Shown: positions 1 through 13,500 of the stretch, in pieces
Layout of the letters: every line of letters starts with the position of its first letter
Position numbering within the stretch: the stretch's first letter is position 1
Assembly (NCBI GenBank): GCA_963070105.1
Contig: OY718807.1
Span: 496,001 to 560,000, forward strand
DNA length: 64,000 bases
From: Litomosoides sigmodontis
Lineage: Eukaryota; Nematoda; Chromadorea; Rhabditida; Onchocercidae
Direction: 5' to 3'
Notes under the pieces: model-generated
Told to the model about the DNA's origin: nothing
Databases searched by the model: none
What the model saw: the letters and a program-made list of their open reading frames with translations, nothing else
Translations under genes and position numbers: made by a program

Positions 1-912
1 CATTGGAACATGATAATTCGGCGTAATTTCACATTCCTCCCAAATTGAAACAGAATCCTTCCCCTTTCATCATTTTACAAAAATGGAAGAATTTATTACA
101 TTCACATTCTTATATTCTCCAAAATAAATAAATAGGAACGATGAAAAAAATAAGTGCGCTACGCCTTATAAAATTCAAATTCCATTTACTATTACTATTG
201 CCGCTGTTCCAAGTCAGTGTTGGTTTCTTGCTTCCTCAAAATTTTTTAAAATGATTTTATAGCATAAAATTTCTGTCAGTTTTTAAATCTATGAAAAAGC
301 GGGGAGTAGCAAAGGAAGTGGTGAAAAAATGAACAATCATTTGAAGTATTTAAATATTGAAATTTTCTGTTTCTCAATAGTAGGCGGAAAAGTTGCGGTA
401 TTAAATTTGCACGTATTAAACGGAATTTTTGAATTATAAAAGGGAAAATCGTATATTGTTATAAAATGAGAAAAGATTTCGCAATAACAAATTGAAAAAA
501 ATCTGAGCCAACTTTTTCTTCCTACTTTTTCTCACCTCGCTGTCTTTCTCTCTTTCTCTTTCCATCATCATCCACTATTTGAAATTTTAACTTTAATTAA
601 GAGGAATTCTTTGATTTCCAAGAAGTTATTCCCTTTTTTGTCATTGGCATGCTTACAGCTGGCGTGAAGTAAATAAAAAGGACGAATTCAATTTTTATCG
701 GAGAAGATAGAAGAGTTGAAACGAAGAAAGCTTCGAACTTTCCTCACTTCTGCTCCGATCGCCCAGTGAAAGAGCGAAATCATTTTTCGCATTCTTACTA
801 TTTCTTCCTTTTTATTTTATTTGAGAAAAAATTCCTCACCCTCTCCTTCCTCCTCCTTACATTACTTATTTCGCCAATCAATTGTTAATAAAATAAAATT
901 CAAAACCTTCAA

Positions 913-3900
913 ATGCAGTGGAATGGAAATGCATCTCGCGGAGTAAGTTGCTTCAATCAGTTTGTCAATTAGAAATCGCTTTAAACTTACTTCACAACAA
1001 GTAGTTGCAATTATTTATTTACTTTCTTACTCAGTCCTTCACGTAATCTGCGAGGAAAAGCTGCTGAAAAGGTCAGTTTCAATTTTTCATATTTCGCCAC
1101 GTTCCTTATCAGTGCAACTGATATTTCCCACTTTCGTCCCTTTTCGTCTCCTTCAAATAATATTTTCCTTTCCTTTTCTGTTATCAGCGCTTAATGAAGG
1201 AAAAGAGGGAAGATGGAAGTAATTAATTTCCCTTTATGCCTTCCTCATTTCGCATTCCATTTCATTTTCGATTAATGAATTTTACTTAGCAATTCATCTA
1301 AAAGAGAACTAATTTTGAATATTTCTCAAAGGAAAAAAAACAAAACATAAAGTGGTCTGTGGTCGGTTGTGCAATTTATTTCCCATTAAACCACACAAAT
1401 ATTCTTTTGAAATAGGAAAATTCATATTTCACGCGAAATGTCGCATAAATGGACAAATTAAATGACCGATCCATGCAATAGATTGAAATTTCACAGTTGA
1501 TTAATGAGATATTAATTGATTTGCAGCAGAATTTTTCAAAAGATTTATGGTATTTAAATTACAAGCCTACTTTGACTCGGATAAATTAACTTTGACAAAA
1601 CTTTTCATCACAAACGGTTGAACTGGCAGATGAGCAACTGAATGGCTGATTTCTTAGTTATTTCAAATGCGCTAACATTTAAACTTTTCTTTCAGGCTTG
1701 TTAGCTCAATTTGCGAAGCCTAAAGACAATTTGCATTTGAGAAGCTCAAATGCAATTTAATAGTTTACGCTGCAAAACTACCCGCTTTTTCAGGTCATTG
1801 CTGAATTGCTAAATCAATTGAATTGAGTACATTTGCCACTGTACCAGTTTTGTCTTATCCGTCTTCCTTTGCTTTAATTATTGTCTGCGGTTGATTGATT
1901 AAGTTGCTTTCTCTGAAGGAAAAATTGGAAAAAAGTTTTTTTTTGAGTGCGCGTGCCATGCCTTACTTTGTTTACTAAAGCGTTCCATTCTAAAAATATC
2001 AAAAATAAAATGAAATTCTTCCCTTCGCTTCCACACCGCACGCCTTTGGATTAAAAAAATACTTTCGACTGATGTGGAATTCTGTTTTTAAATCTAACAC
2101 AGTAAGCATTCATGAATTTTTTCATGCTTATTATATAAAAGTTTTTTCTCAAGTTTTAAAAAATCCTTGAAATAATTTCTTTAAACCAATTGCATTTGGG
2201 CGTGACAGCGTAAAGGAGTGGAGCATATGCATGCCATTAGTGAACGTATTAAAATTGAATTATTACGTGCAAAAAATTTATTCCTTTCTTCGTAAAAGTG
2301 TTTTGTGCCTAATTTTGCATATTTTTTAGAGACAACTTGCTATTTGTTGTTTGTTTCTTTCGCGTTAGACATCACAACTTCCTCGCACATGAAGGAAGAG
2401 GAAGTTGTTGCGACTTGAAGGAGGACTTCACGTCAGCTTGAAACAAACTCGGTAACTTCTGAGTCCTTGCATCATCATGCCTTCGCTGTGCTACACTTCA
2501 CAAATTTCAAGACTAAGACTGAACTTATTGCTCATTCCCATTTACCTTTTCGCATTCCTTTTGAAACGATTGTTTTGCTGCTAAGTATTTTGTTGATAAC
2601 ATCTGTTTTATAACGAGTCGTTCGATTGTTAATTTACATTCGTAGTTTCATTTCCATTTCATTTTAACTGTCTTTTGATTTCATAAGCGAATGCATTGCA
2701 GGAAAGCGACTTGAATAAATAGTTAGCCGTTCGTTTGTGCTATCGATGGATGAAGCTTTTGCTTAATGTTGCAGCATAATGTGATGTAGGACTGTCAATA
2801 GCTAAGCAAATACTCTTAATTTCAGGTCAAAAGTGGCGGGCTGGTTTTTGGCACGGCTACTTTATCGCTCACTGTAAGTTTTCACATTGCTCTTCTTCCA
2901 TGAACAATTTGGATGATTAGAAAGCAGTGGAGGAGTTTCTTCCCTAAAATTTCTTGGCAATAACAGCCTGAGCAGCTATTCAAAAGAGTTTCCCACTTAC
3001 TCATTTAGAGTTAATTATTAATAAAAGAATAGTTCGAAAGTTTTCGAAGAGAACCATCGAAGCGCAGGGAAATTACCTTAGCACTTTTTGACCTATCAGC
3101 ATCTTTGATGAATAAGCATCCAATTATTTTAACCTATCTTGAAGACGGGAAAGAAAAACAAAAAGTAGATTTTAGCTTTAATTTAGAATCAACCATAAAA
3201 GTAATAATTTGAAATGGAAGGAAGAAAAGAGATTTGAAAAGGTAACTGATTTGTGTCACTGATATGTTGGTCTAAAAGTAGCGGAATAAAGGAAACGATT
3301 GATTTACGCTTTATATATACAAAAAATTATCCGATCATTTTAATTCAATTGAACTGCAGTCACCTAACTCAGGCTTCATTCTCTTCCTACTTTATCATGA
3401 CTTTTTTCAATCCTTCCAATTTTTCTCGACATTAAGCATAAGTCTTTTTTTTCCACTTTTTTATTCAAATCTTCATTGTTTCCTTACTTGGAATGTTCAA
3501 ATTCACAAGGTTCTTAGGTGCTTCTTCACACCTCATCTTCGACTTCCTTCCACCTGAAGATGAAGTGGTAGTAGCTATTACCGCCTCTCTCACTTAAATG
3601 CCTCTGATCGTATTTCCATATTGGGAAGATACCACGAAGACTCTACATGTAATTTTACTTACAACTAAGCAGTAATTCGCAGGTCTGTTTTAAGTCATTG
3701 CATAAGACGTCTTACGATAAGTTACCGTAGTTAACAGTACTGTTTCACTCTAATAGCTGAATATTACTTCATTCCATGGCTGCAATTTAGAACAGAGTAA
3801 CCACAGAAAGTGCCATAAACTGATTATTTGTGCATTATCAGAAATTATCATTGTATGCTTACTTCAGACAGTCTTTTTAAGCGCTCTACGTGCTAATAGA

Positions 3901-6900
3901 GACCGTATGATAAGCTACGGTACTCTCCCTACGTTTTTAGTAAACAAATAATTTATTTATATAACTGACTGCTTGCATAATTCTCAGCTCAGATTGTACC
4001 GTAATGAAGTGAGACTGATCTGAACGCTATGAAAAGTGTATTACCCAACTGATAACAATATTTTTTATCATAATCTGATATTGAAAATGGTGACTGAGGT
4101 GTGTCTCAGGGCAATGATGGGCTGATAACAGTGAAGTGAGCCATCATCGTTCTCAAATTATTCACTGCCTAATTGCTTTACGAACGCCGTTCACTCTTTG
4201 TTCTAATTAAGCCATCACAGTTGCATATTTCCCACTGCTATCATCGGCTAACGCACGGCCATACATCGTCATTAGTTCCGTTGAAAAAATTTCGACAACT
4301 TTTTATCATTCAAAGGAGTAATGGCAGAGTAAGTCATATTAGTCAATTTCACTGATTTTATTCAATTTCAAAAATGCATTTATCAAGAAACACTTTTTGA
4401 GCTTTTTCACGTGAAGTTTGACAATTCAAATTTTATAAGGAAGCGAAAATGTAGATGCTTACGAATATTTAAGATTCCAGAAGTCTCATTTCTTTTAATC
4501 AGTTTGCAAGAGAGAAATAATTAGCGAAGAGCAAAAACATCCAACTTCCTCAACTTATCACAGACTGAAGAAATTTTAGTGGCTTTTTGAAACTAAGTTT
4601 TTAATTTGATGAGGAATGGAATTTTCCATCACAATTTGCAGCTCGTAGTAGCAAAAGCACTAACACTACTTACTACTGACAATAATTAATGATAATCACA
4701 ATGCTAAACTTTGCATTAAAGTTTTTTAAACTTTAATTTGTTTAATTCAAATCAGAATGATTTAAGAGGTGCTGTTTAAGAGATCATCATTCCTGCCTGC
4801 CAAGCATCTAGCATAGCTTCGAAATTTATTAATTCCTTTTTATGAAACGGTGAATGTGAACAACATTTGAAATTAGTTCATAGATTCTACTTGACAAAAT
4901 TTCGAAAAGATTTAATAAAATTAATTCAATTTATAATACTTTTTCTCCCTACCGATTAAATCAAGCGGCATAATTAAAACTTCTAGTGCTACTCTAAAGT
5001 ATTACAAATAATAAAGTAATGCGAATGAGAAAAAGTAAGAAAGTTGAAAAAAGATTATTTAGATTAAGTTAAATGTGGTTGGCTCAAATATTTGTTTTAA
5101 GCGACTAATTAACTAATTAAGTTTTCGTCAGTAAACATCCGTTGCTCTTTTTTCATTTCAAAAAATTTGTAATTGAATTTCCAGCCGCATAGGTGAGCAC
5201 TTTTAGTAGTTTTACAGTAAATGTTGACCACAAAGTATGACACTTTGTTAATTGGCTGACTTTTCTATCAGCAATTCACGTAATTCGTGCATTGAGTATT
5301 ACCAAAGAAAAGACGGGTAGCGGAAGAGTGAAAGACTGCGGAAAAAGTTTCCTCTTCCTTTGCCGGCCTTTTTGAGCAATTAAGTTATTATTATTATGCG
5401 ACGGAATTCCAGCAGCTCGTCCTCCTCCTTCTTCCTTAATTCGTCCATTCTCCGGGAAAGCTATTAAGTCCATTTCTCCTTCTGACAATTAAATTTATTC
5501 AATAAATATTAATTCACTTCTTTTTTGCCATCGCTTCACTGGCTCAATAGTTATCACTGAAGTGGTATTTCGAACTTTTCAATGAAATGTTTTTAATGGC
5601 AAAATTCTTAGTTTCTTTAAAAATCATAGCGAAGAAAGAAAGCATGTGCACATTTACCACCTTTAGTTTAGCTCACAGGCTTTCTCCAAAGTTGATATCA
5701 AACTGAATTTATTTTTAAATAATTCAATTTCTTTCGTCTTTTTCTTTTCTCTCTCTCTCTCTCTCCCCTACTGTCTTCCTTGGCTTCATCTCTCTACCAA
5801 ATTCTCTTAATTAGAAATGCACTGCCGCCCAAGTGAAACATAATTTTCAAATTTGAGACAACCAAACAAAGACTTCCTGTGTGGAAGAAGGAAGCGAAGA
5901 AGCTTCGAGGAAAAAAATTGGCAATAACAAACGGCCGGTTCAGTGGGAAATAAATTGTACAAGCAAGGATAGATTCACTTTATATTCCGCATTTCTCTTT
6001 CCTGAATTGTTGTAGACGAATTGCTTTCATTGAGGGAAATTGGGATGAAATGTGAAGTACGGCGGCATAAAGGGAAATTAATTACTTTTATCTCTCCTCT
6101 TTGCAGGGATAGCAGAAGAGGGAAGAAGGCGAAGATAAGAATTATTAACTAACAGTTGCATTGTGGCGAAATGCAAAGGAAGTAAAAAGTGAAATTAACT
6201 TTTTCTTCGCACCTCTCAGTAAGCAAATAAGTAAGTAATTGAAAAAGCAAGAGGGAAAAACCACTACAATTGATGTCCTTCCCTCTTCACTTCTCATTTC
6301 TCACAGCCAACTTCACATCCACTTCATTAAATCGCTTCTTATTTCTTTGTACATTTTGTGAAAATTAATTTCAGTTCGACGTTTGCTTCAAACGACAATT
6401 TACGAATGCATTTTTTTCCTTTGCTTTTGGACAATTAATGTGAAGCGATAAAAATGCGTTGAGCACTAAATGAAAAACGTTCACAATTATTTCAATTTAA
6501 TAAATGTTGAAGGGACAAATGCTTGGAATGGTTGAGTTTAAATTTAAGTGTTGCAATTACTTTGCAGGAACCTTTTCCTTACCTTAATTACTGCTTCGTG
6601 CAGTAATTTCTACCTTAATGTTCACAGCTGAAGCGCTCGGCCCATTGAAGGCCTAGGCATTTGTCACGCTGCAAAGATTACACGTTTAAGGCAATCATTG
6701 CCATTCGTATCTAACAGGTCGACCTCTGAGTCCAACATAATATTAGAATTTAGAAAATTTTCTTGTTTCTTGAAACAGGCAGTTGTGAAAGGATGGAAAG
6801 ATCCAATTCGTAGCCATTTCAGTTGGCGGAGGCTAAGCTAATAGCTTTATGTTTCAAGCAATTTCTATCAAAAAAATCCAGCAAATATTTCTTCGTTCTC

Positions 6901-7458
6901 TTCTACCTGCACGGATATTCCTGTATTACGGACGGGGATATACTAATTATTTAATTCGTTAAATTTCCAGCGTGAAATAAACCTGAAAAGGGGTGGTTTC
7001 TAAACTGTTCAACTAAATCGATTCTTTCTAGTGCTGACCACTGAAACTGTAGGAGCGAAAGTGAATTTGATGAATTAATTTGCTGAGCAAACATTATTAA
7101 CTTAATTTAGCCAGCTAATTGATTTCAGTTTGAATGATTCAAATTCAATCAAACTATTACTTTTGTGTTTGGTCAGAAAAATTTTGCTCGTTTGGAGAAA
7201 AAGAGGAAATGGTTCTTACGCAGCAGATAATTTATGACTACTTTTTCGGAACAGAATTATTCATTCTCACAAAACTTAAATCATTTCGTTCTTTTTTCCT
7301 TTTTTTTTTAATTTCAAAATTCTCTCGCAAAATAATTCAAATGCAATGCTAATAAATTTTCAAAAATGTCAGCTTCTTGGATGATTTAATGGCGTGCTTG
7401 ATGTTTACAAATACACAAATGTTTTGTTCAAATATATGTTGTTATTGTGTGTGCGTGC

Positions 7459-7510
<52 letters not shown>

Positions 7511-10500
7511 CGATGACGAAGCGATATGTGTTACGCATAGAAGTTGACGTATCATCTAGTTAAGTAGCGTGAAATTGTTGAGCATCGATGTCGACTTTTA
7601 CCCTGAAGAAAACGCCACACAGCGATCCGTCGCCAAGTGTAAAATTATCTATCAGTTAATTGAAATCCTCAGGTATTCCCGATTGTTGCCATCAACAAAT
7701 CATCTGCCTCTTTAATTTATTACAATTAATCGTTATTCATCACAAGCAAACATTAATCAATTTCCCTTTCGTTAGTTATAAATTACGCTTTCCCCGCTTC
7801 ACTGTTCATTTCCCGAGGCAGCAACGGCTGACCCAGCGCACTGCAACAGTCGCATCACGTGGAACTGCCACCGACGACCTCTTTGGCTTCACCACTGCTA
7901 CACCCTCCGGTCGGTTATCGTCGGAATTAGCGGCGACGTTACTGTTAGCAACAGCTAATTAGCGTCACTGCTACCGTTGCTAGTAGCTAATAACATCATC
8001 ACTCACTGCTTCCTACTTGATATCTGACACCACCGCTATCACCGCTGACACCTGATCATCGCTGTTGGCTGAAACAAGAGAAAAACTACCTTTCTTTATC
8101 GATCGGATATCTTCGAACTTCTGGTTGAAAGCGTTTCCTGCAGCAAACGTGTCGCACCTCACTCCACCCGACGTTACCATACACTTAACGCAGCTCAAAA
8201 CGTATTCCCATCCAAAGCAAGCACTTGCAGCAGCCACTGCGAGTGCATGTGCACGGAGATGTTACCCTCACCCTTATCACCAATGTCACTGATATCAGTC
8301 GAGTCGATCAGTCCAATCCTGTAAGCGATCATTGCGCGGTTGCACATCCTCAACTCTAACTTCTACCGCGGTAGGCCAGGGGACGGGGTAGAACATCCGC
8401 CGCCAGTTATCACTGCAACGAGCAGATGTTTCCAGTGTCTCATCAATTATAAGGCTTTTGGAGCATGTCTCTTTCTTCATCTGTACATATTCATGTCTGT
8501 CTGTGTATGTGTGTGTGCGTGTGCGTGTGCGCGTATGCCTGCGTGTATGCTTATTTGAAGTGCATCGAAACTTTAGATATCCTCCTCAGCGCTTGCTATC
8601 ATCTTCTACCTCTCTTATTAGCTATCACATTCTTTCCTGCTCGTTCCCTTTCACATTAGCCTGAAGAAAAATGAAAATTATAAAAAAGGAGGCGAGGAAT
8701 TTCTATAAATAAAAATGAATTTTGATCTTTCCGTTCAGTTTCTCTCCCTTCCTCTAATCCTTTTCTAATTTTAATAAATTTCATGGAAAATTTAGATCAG
8801 AATTTATCAATAAAATTTCGCCAAAAATCATTCCTATTTATATTGAGAGTTCAATTAATTCACATTTAATTATTAAGACTTAGTAGTACTTATGTTTGAA
8901 AAATAACAAGTGTTCGTTCACTTATATCCTTTAAGAGATGGGATGGTTGTATTTCATTCAATTGAACTTATTTTAATCAAAACTTACTGCAGCATGTATG
9001 CAGCGTATGTTGGACGAATGAATGTTGTTGTGCACTTACCTATTTTACTCCTATTGTGACTTTCCTGTCTACCTTGCTTCAATAACCTTTTAATTACAAA
9101 TTTGATTACTGATATGAAGCAGTTGTTTTCATCGCATTTTCAAAATTTCAAATTTGTTTGACTCAAAATGTCTTCTAATTGGAAATTGACATTGTTTATT
9201 TCGGCTTATTTGTTATTTCCGATTTCATCAGGAAAGTAGCGGGCAGTTAACAATTTAAGTTTTGCAATCCAAATTCCATATTCAGCTAATGTTTTCCATT
9301 CAATTCTATCATTTTGCATAGTAACTTTTGAAAGTACAAATAAACTATAAAGTGTAACTTATTTATTTACTTATTTATTTGCGCATAGCACAACAACAAT
9401 AATGTAAATAAGCCTTGCTATTCTCTGCGGGATGGTTAAGGGGAACAAGTCGGTGGAACAAATTGAATTTCAGAAGATGTCATTTTCTTTCCACCTCTTT
9501 TCACTGGCAGCGAAATGCCGCCGGTAACTCAACTCGATATTTCCTCTCTGTCCTCCCTTCACTTGAAAAGAATTAAATTTTATGAAAATTTCAACTGAGA
9601 CATAAGAATGACGTTAATGAGTTTATTCGGTTATTATTTAAATATTAATATTAAAAACCTTTTGCCTCCTTTTTTCATTGGAAATATCAGTTTTATTATT
9701 TTGACATTTTCCATTGCTTTTCCTTAAGCTGTTCACTATGAAATGAATTCATTTCAACTAATTGTTAGCACAACCATCGCTTCATCCTAATTTCCAGCCC
9801 AACAAGGTATCCGTTGCAACTTTAGCTAATTTAGCTATCCAACAAAATTCATTTTTGTTTATTTCTATGCACTAATTGTCGAAAATAAAGGTTTCCTTTT
9901 CTTTTTTCCATTCGTTTTATCTAATCTTTTCAATTTTCGCGTGCTAAATGTAATTCGTAAGAAATTGAATAGATAAAAAGATAGTTTTGCGTACGTAACG
10001 AGATTGTCTGCGTACGTCTATTTTTCACTTTCAGTTCGACGTTTCACCGTTAATAAATCATTAATAATCTATGAGAAAATTTTTTGTGATATATTCAACA
10101 TAGAATGTTAGCTGATTTACTGATCCCAGTTAGATTGTCGGCAACTCACACAGTTCAAATTGTGTTTTTGCCAAGAGCGATCTGTTCAAGCGAGATAGAT
10201 TCAAGCTAAATTTCTTCAATACTTCACATTTAATAAGATTAAATTAGACTTCAAAAACATTTCGTTTTTATTTGCTATTAACTTTGACTGAAATTTAGTG
10301 CTTCAATTAGGTAGCAGTCATTTCAACTACAATTTGAATTTCTTCCATTCTTTTCCTTCAACAATGTCCATTGGCTATGTGTAGGCTCCTTCCCAATTAC
10401 TTCTTTCGTAAAGAGCAAGCCCTGAAAGAAGCCGACCATAATAAGTTGATTACTTGAGATTTTTTTTAAACATTAGAAAAAAGTGAAAAAAATGAAAGAA

Positions 10501-13500
10501 ATAATTTTTTAAAATTTACTTTTCAATTTTCCAATGAAGCGAATAGTTATTGCAGTTATTTTAGAGCATTTCGTTCATAAAATGCACATTTATCCTCAAC
10601 TGGAAGAAGCAATTTCCCTTTGAAATGAATTTTTCCTTTCCGATTGAATTTCGACTTTTTGTTTGTTTCTTGCGATATCCGCATGTTTCCACTGGTTCTC
10701 TCAGTTTTGCCTCTAACTGTAATTTTCTTGAAGTTCTCCTCATTGTTGGAAGAGGAAATCGTTGCTTTCTTGCTTTCCACTTCTTCTTCTTCCATTTCAG
10801 TATTAACTGAGCTTTACCGAACTGCTAGCTTACGTAGAGAGAAGAAGCTAAGAAGGAAAGAGCCGAACTGAAAGAAAGCAAAAAAGGATGAAAAAAATGA
10901 AAAAAGTTCATTTGAAAAGGCCAAGTGATATAAATGCACATTTATTTCTATTACCCAACGATTTCTTTTGAAATTTGCTGTTGTTTTCAGAAATATAAAG
11001 TGTTTCAATTTGTTACTGTTAGCGTTAGCTTATGAGGTATTCCTTTGTAGTTACCAGCCGTTTCGCTTCTTCAACTAATTATTAAATATTAATTCTTTTC
11101 AAATTATCCTGTTTACGCTAATGGCTGTGCTCTTTTTATTTACATTTTTTTTCAGAATATTTTCCTATTATTAAAAACTCTCTCCATTATTCCAACAATT
11201 ATATTGTTTATTGCAGTTACTGTCCTTTAAATATTTTATTCTTTTCAAAAATTATTCATCGCTCAGACGAGAAATATTTCTACGTACTGTTTCCCTTCTT
11301 TAATATTTACAAAATTTCACATTATTTTTCTGTCAATCACCGTTTTATGAGAATCTTTTTGATACGAATTGTTGTCAGCTAATTTTTAGGATTAAAGTGA
11401 CCGATAAATGTGACCAGTGGAATTCATTCCACTTCTAACTTGTTCTTCAGTAATTGGTACAAATGACTTCTGCTCTTTTATGAAAATTAGATGACAACGA
11501 TGTCTGTGAGCACATTTGCCTGCTAGCCATTTTTATTTCCTTGCCATTATTGCAATGCTTATTAGGCCTGCTTAATTACAGTGTGGCTTAAGCCATAAGT
11601 CTAGTCGGAGTTTAGATTTTCGCTAAATTTAATCCTAAAATTTCAGACCTAAATAAGCTCTGAATGACTAGATTGATGTCCACTCCTTTTGTTACAGTTT
11701 TGTGATACTTAGCAATGAGAACCATCCATCCGGAGCTTTCTATTTAACAATTGAAACTCATAAATAAATATTCACCAAATTATCTTTGAAAATTTTGCCT
11801 TTGTGTTTCAAAGGTTCAAATAGAATCACATGATTTGGAATATTAAAAGCTTTCATGTTTAACGACTTCTAACATTTTGCACGTCTCCGAACGATCATTT
11901 AGCCTGCAAAGCTTTTAAGAAATTGTTAAATGTTTGTTTATTCGCTTGCTGCATGAAATCATTTCTCATTGCAACTTATCCATTTGTTTCCTAACTTATC
12001 TAATTACCTCTCGTGCCTCCTTCCAACTTAATTACTACAAGTTAGTAATATTGCATTATCTCCGGAAAGTTGCCATCGATTTTTCTCAATAGCGTATTTT
12101 AAGATTTCATACCTCTGATATTACTTTTTATCCAAATAACAAATGTCTTCCCATGCAAACCTTTATTTCCTTTAACTTGAAATTTCCTTCGTTTGTCAGA
12201 AAAGGAATTCCTCTGCAAAAAAGAGATTTTCAAAGTTGCAAGCTTCACTTACAAAAATAATTAAACGGAATAGTGAGATTCAAATGTAAGGGTGGGTATT
12301 CATCATGAAATTTTGAAAATTCGTTGATGAAATTTCACCAGTTATTTTGTGCTCACTTTCTTCACGATTTTGCCGTGCTATTTTTAACTTTCTTGCATTC
12401 TCTTTCTCATCCGTTTCCCCTTTCCTCCAACAGCTTGAGCGACCTGACCTTTGACACTGATATTTAAATTGTGGATTTACTTTGAAAATTGCGCTAATCG
12501 ATAGATTGTAATCATAATTCAACTTAATAACCGTTAAATTTACACGGTACCTCAGCAAATAAGCCAGTTATTCGCCTTTGTAGGACTGAAGTTTTGTGGA
12601 TTTCACGGATTTTTTCCTTCCTTCATAATCAAGGTTCAATCATTTCTCTTTGTAAAATCGATTTAATTGATCTAAATTTTAAATTGTTGCTGCCGCTTTT
12701 TGCAATGTCGGAATGCAAATTAGGATTTTAGAATTTGATGGCAGGCATAATTTTGAATCCTATTTCTTTTCAATTTCTACAAAACAATTGCTTCACACCT
12801 AAAAACACATGGCTGTGGGACAGAATACTAGTTTCACATGACGTGTGTGAGCTAATAAAGAACCATTACAACGATTAGTGCTTTTAAGATATATATCTTT
12901 TTGCCATTTTGCTGATAATTGTCAGGACTGACTGCGTTATTAGGTTAACTTCAATTATTTGTCTCAACTAATCAAAGTTCGTTTAAATTAATTTCAAAAT
13001 CTGCGAATTTAATTTTTTTTTACATATCAACATATTTGACATATAATTTACTTTTTAACATATTCAACGACAATCAATTAACATTTGCGCTAATCTGTTT
13101 TTCCTGAGCACTTACCTGAGGAATTATTTGAATGTTTCTCAATCTATCTAGTAAGTTTTGAAGTGGACGACCGTTCAGCCACTCTAAGATTAATTTAAAT
13201 AGAATTTAAATGGCACAACTGACGACTTTTCGTTTATTTGCAAAAATTCAATTTATCTCGAAAAACGTTTGGTAGCAATAAAAGAAAATGGAAGTGCTAA
13301 GTGAAAGCGAATGTGAAACGATAAAACCGAAGGCTTTATGCAATGCAATCAAAATTAGTGTAATTGTTTGGTTGAAGATGGCCAATCCTTCCTTTATCTT
13401 ATTATTGTTCTTTTAGCGATACTCTTTCACATGACGAAAATGATATCTCGAAAATTTCCCTCTTTCTCTCTCTTTCCTAGGAAGAAAAGTTGGAATAGTT

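Larger units (their letters stand above)
943..7559. other. gene-poor stretch, probably intron of the membrane-protein gene
   Basis: AT-rich sequence with no protein I can support except the candidate 48-base exon at 2826-2873, which has a good acceptor (AATTTCAG) and donor (GTAAGT). All three frames of that exon are open. Only the first frame (reading VKSGGLVFG) leaves phase 0, matching the next candidate exon at 7560. No RNA gene or transposon was recognised. Confidence 0.4.

Noticed and set aside
3518..3597. Open segment after an acceptor ending in TAA
   Set aside because: It would have to be a last exon with no gene in front of it; 26 codons can easily be chance.
7660..8300. Overlapping long open frames on both strands in the GC-richer island
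   Set aside because: Frames overlap on both strands, lack signatures, and are explained by base composition.
9477..9523. Possible first exon of the membrane gene (ATG 3 bases after TTTCAG, GTAACT donor, phase matching 17973)
   Set aside because: The chain through 2826-2873 and 7560-7672 also keeps phase, adds a first membrane segment and a glycosylation sequon, and explains the four-pass shape better. It remains possible as an alternative start.
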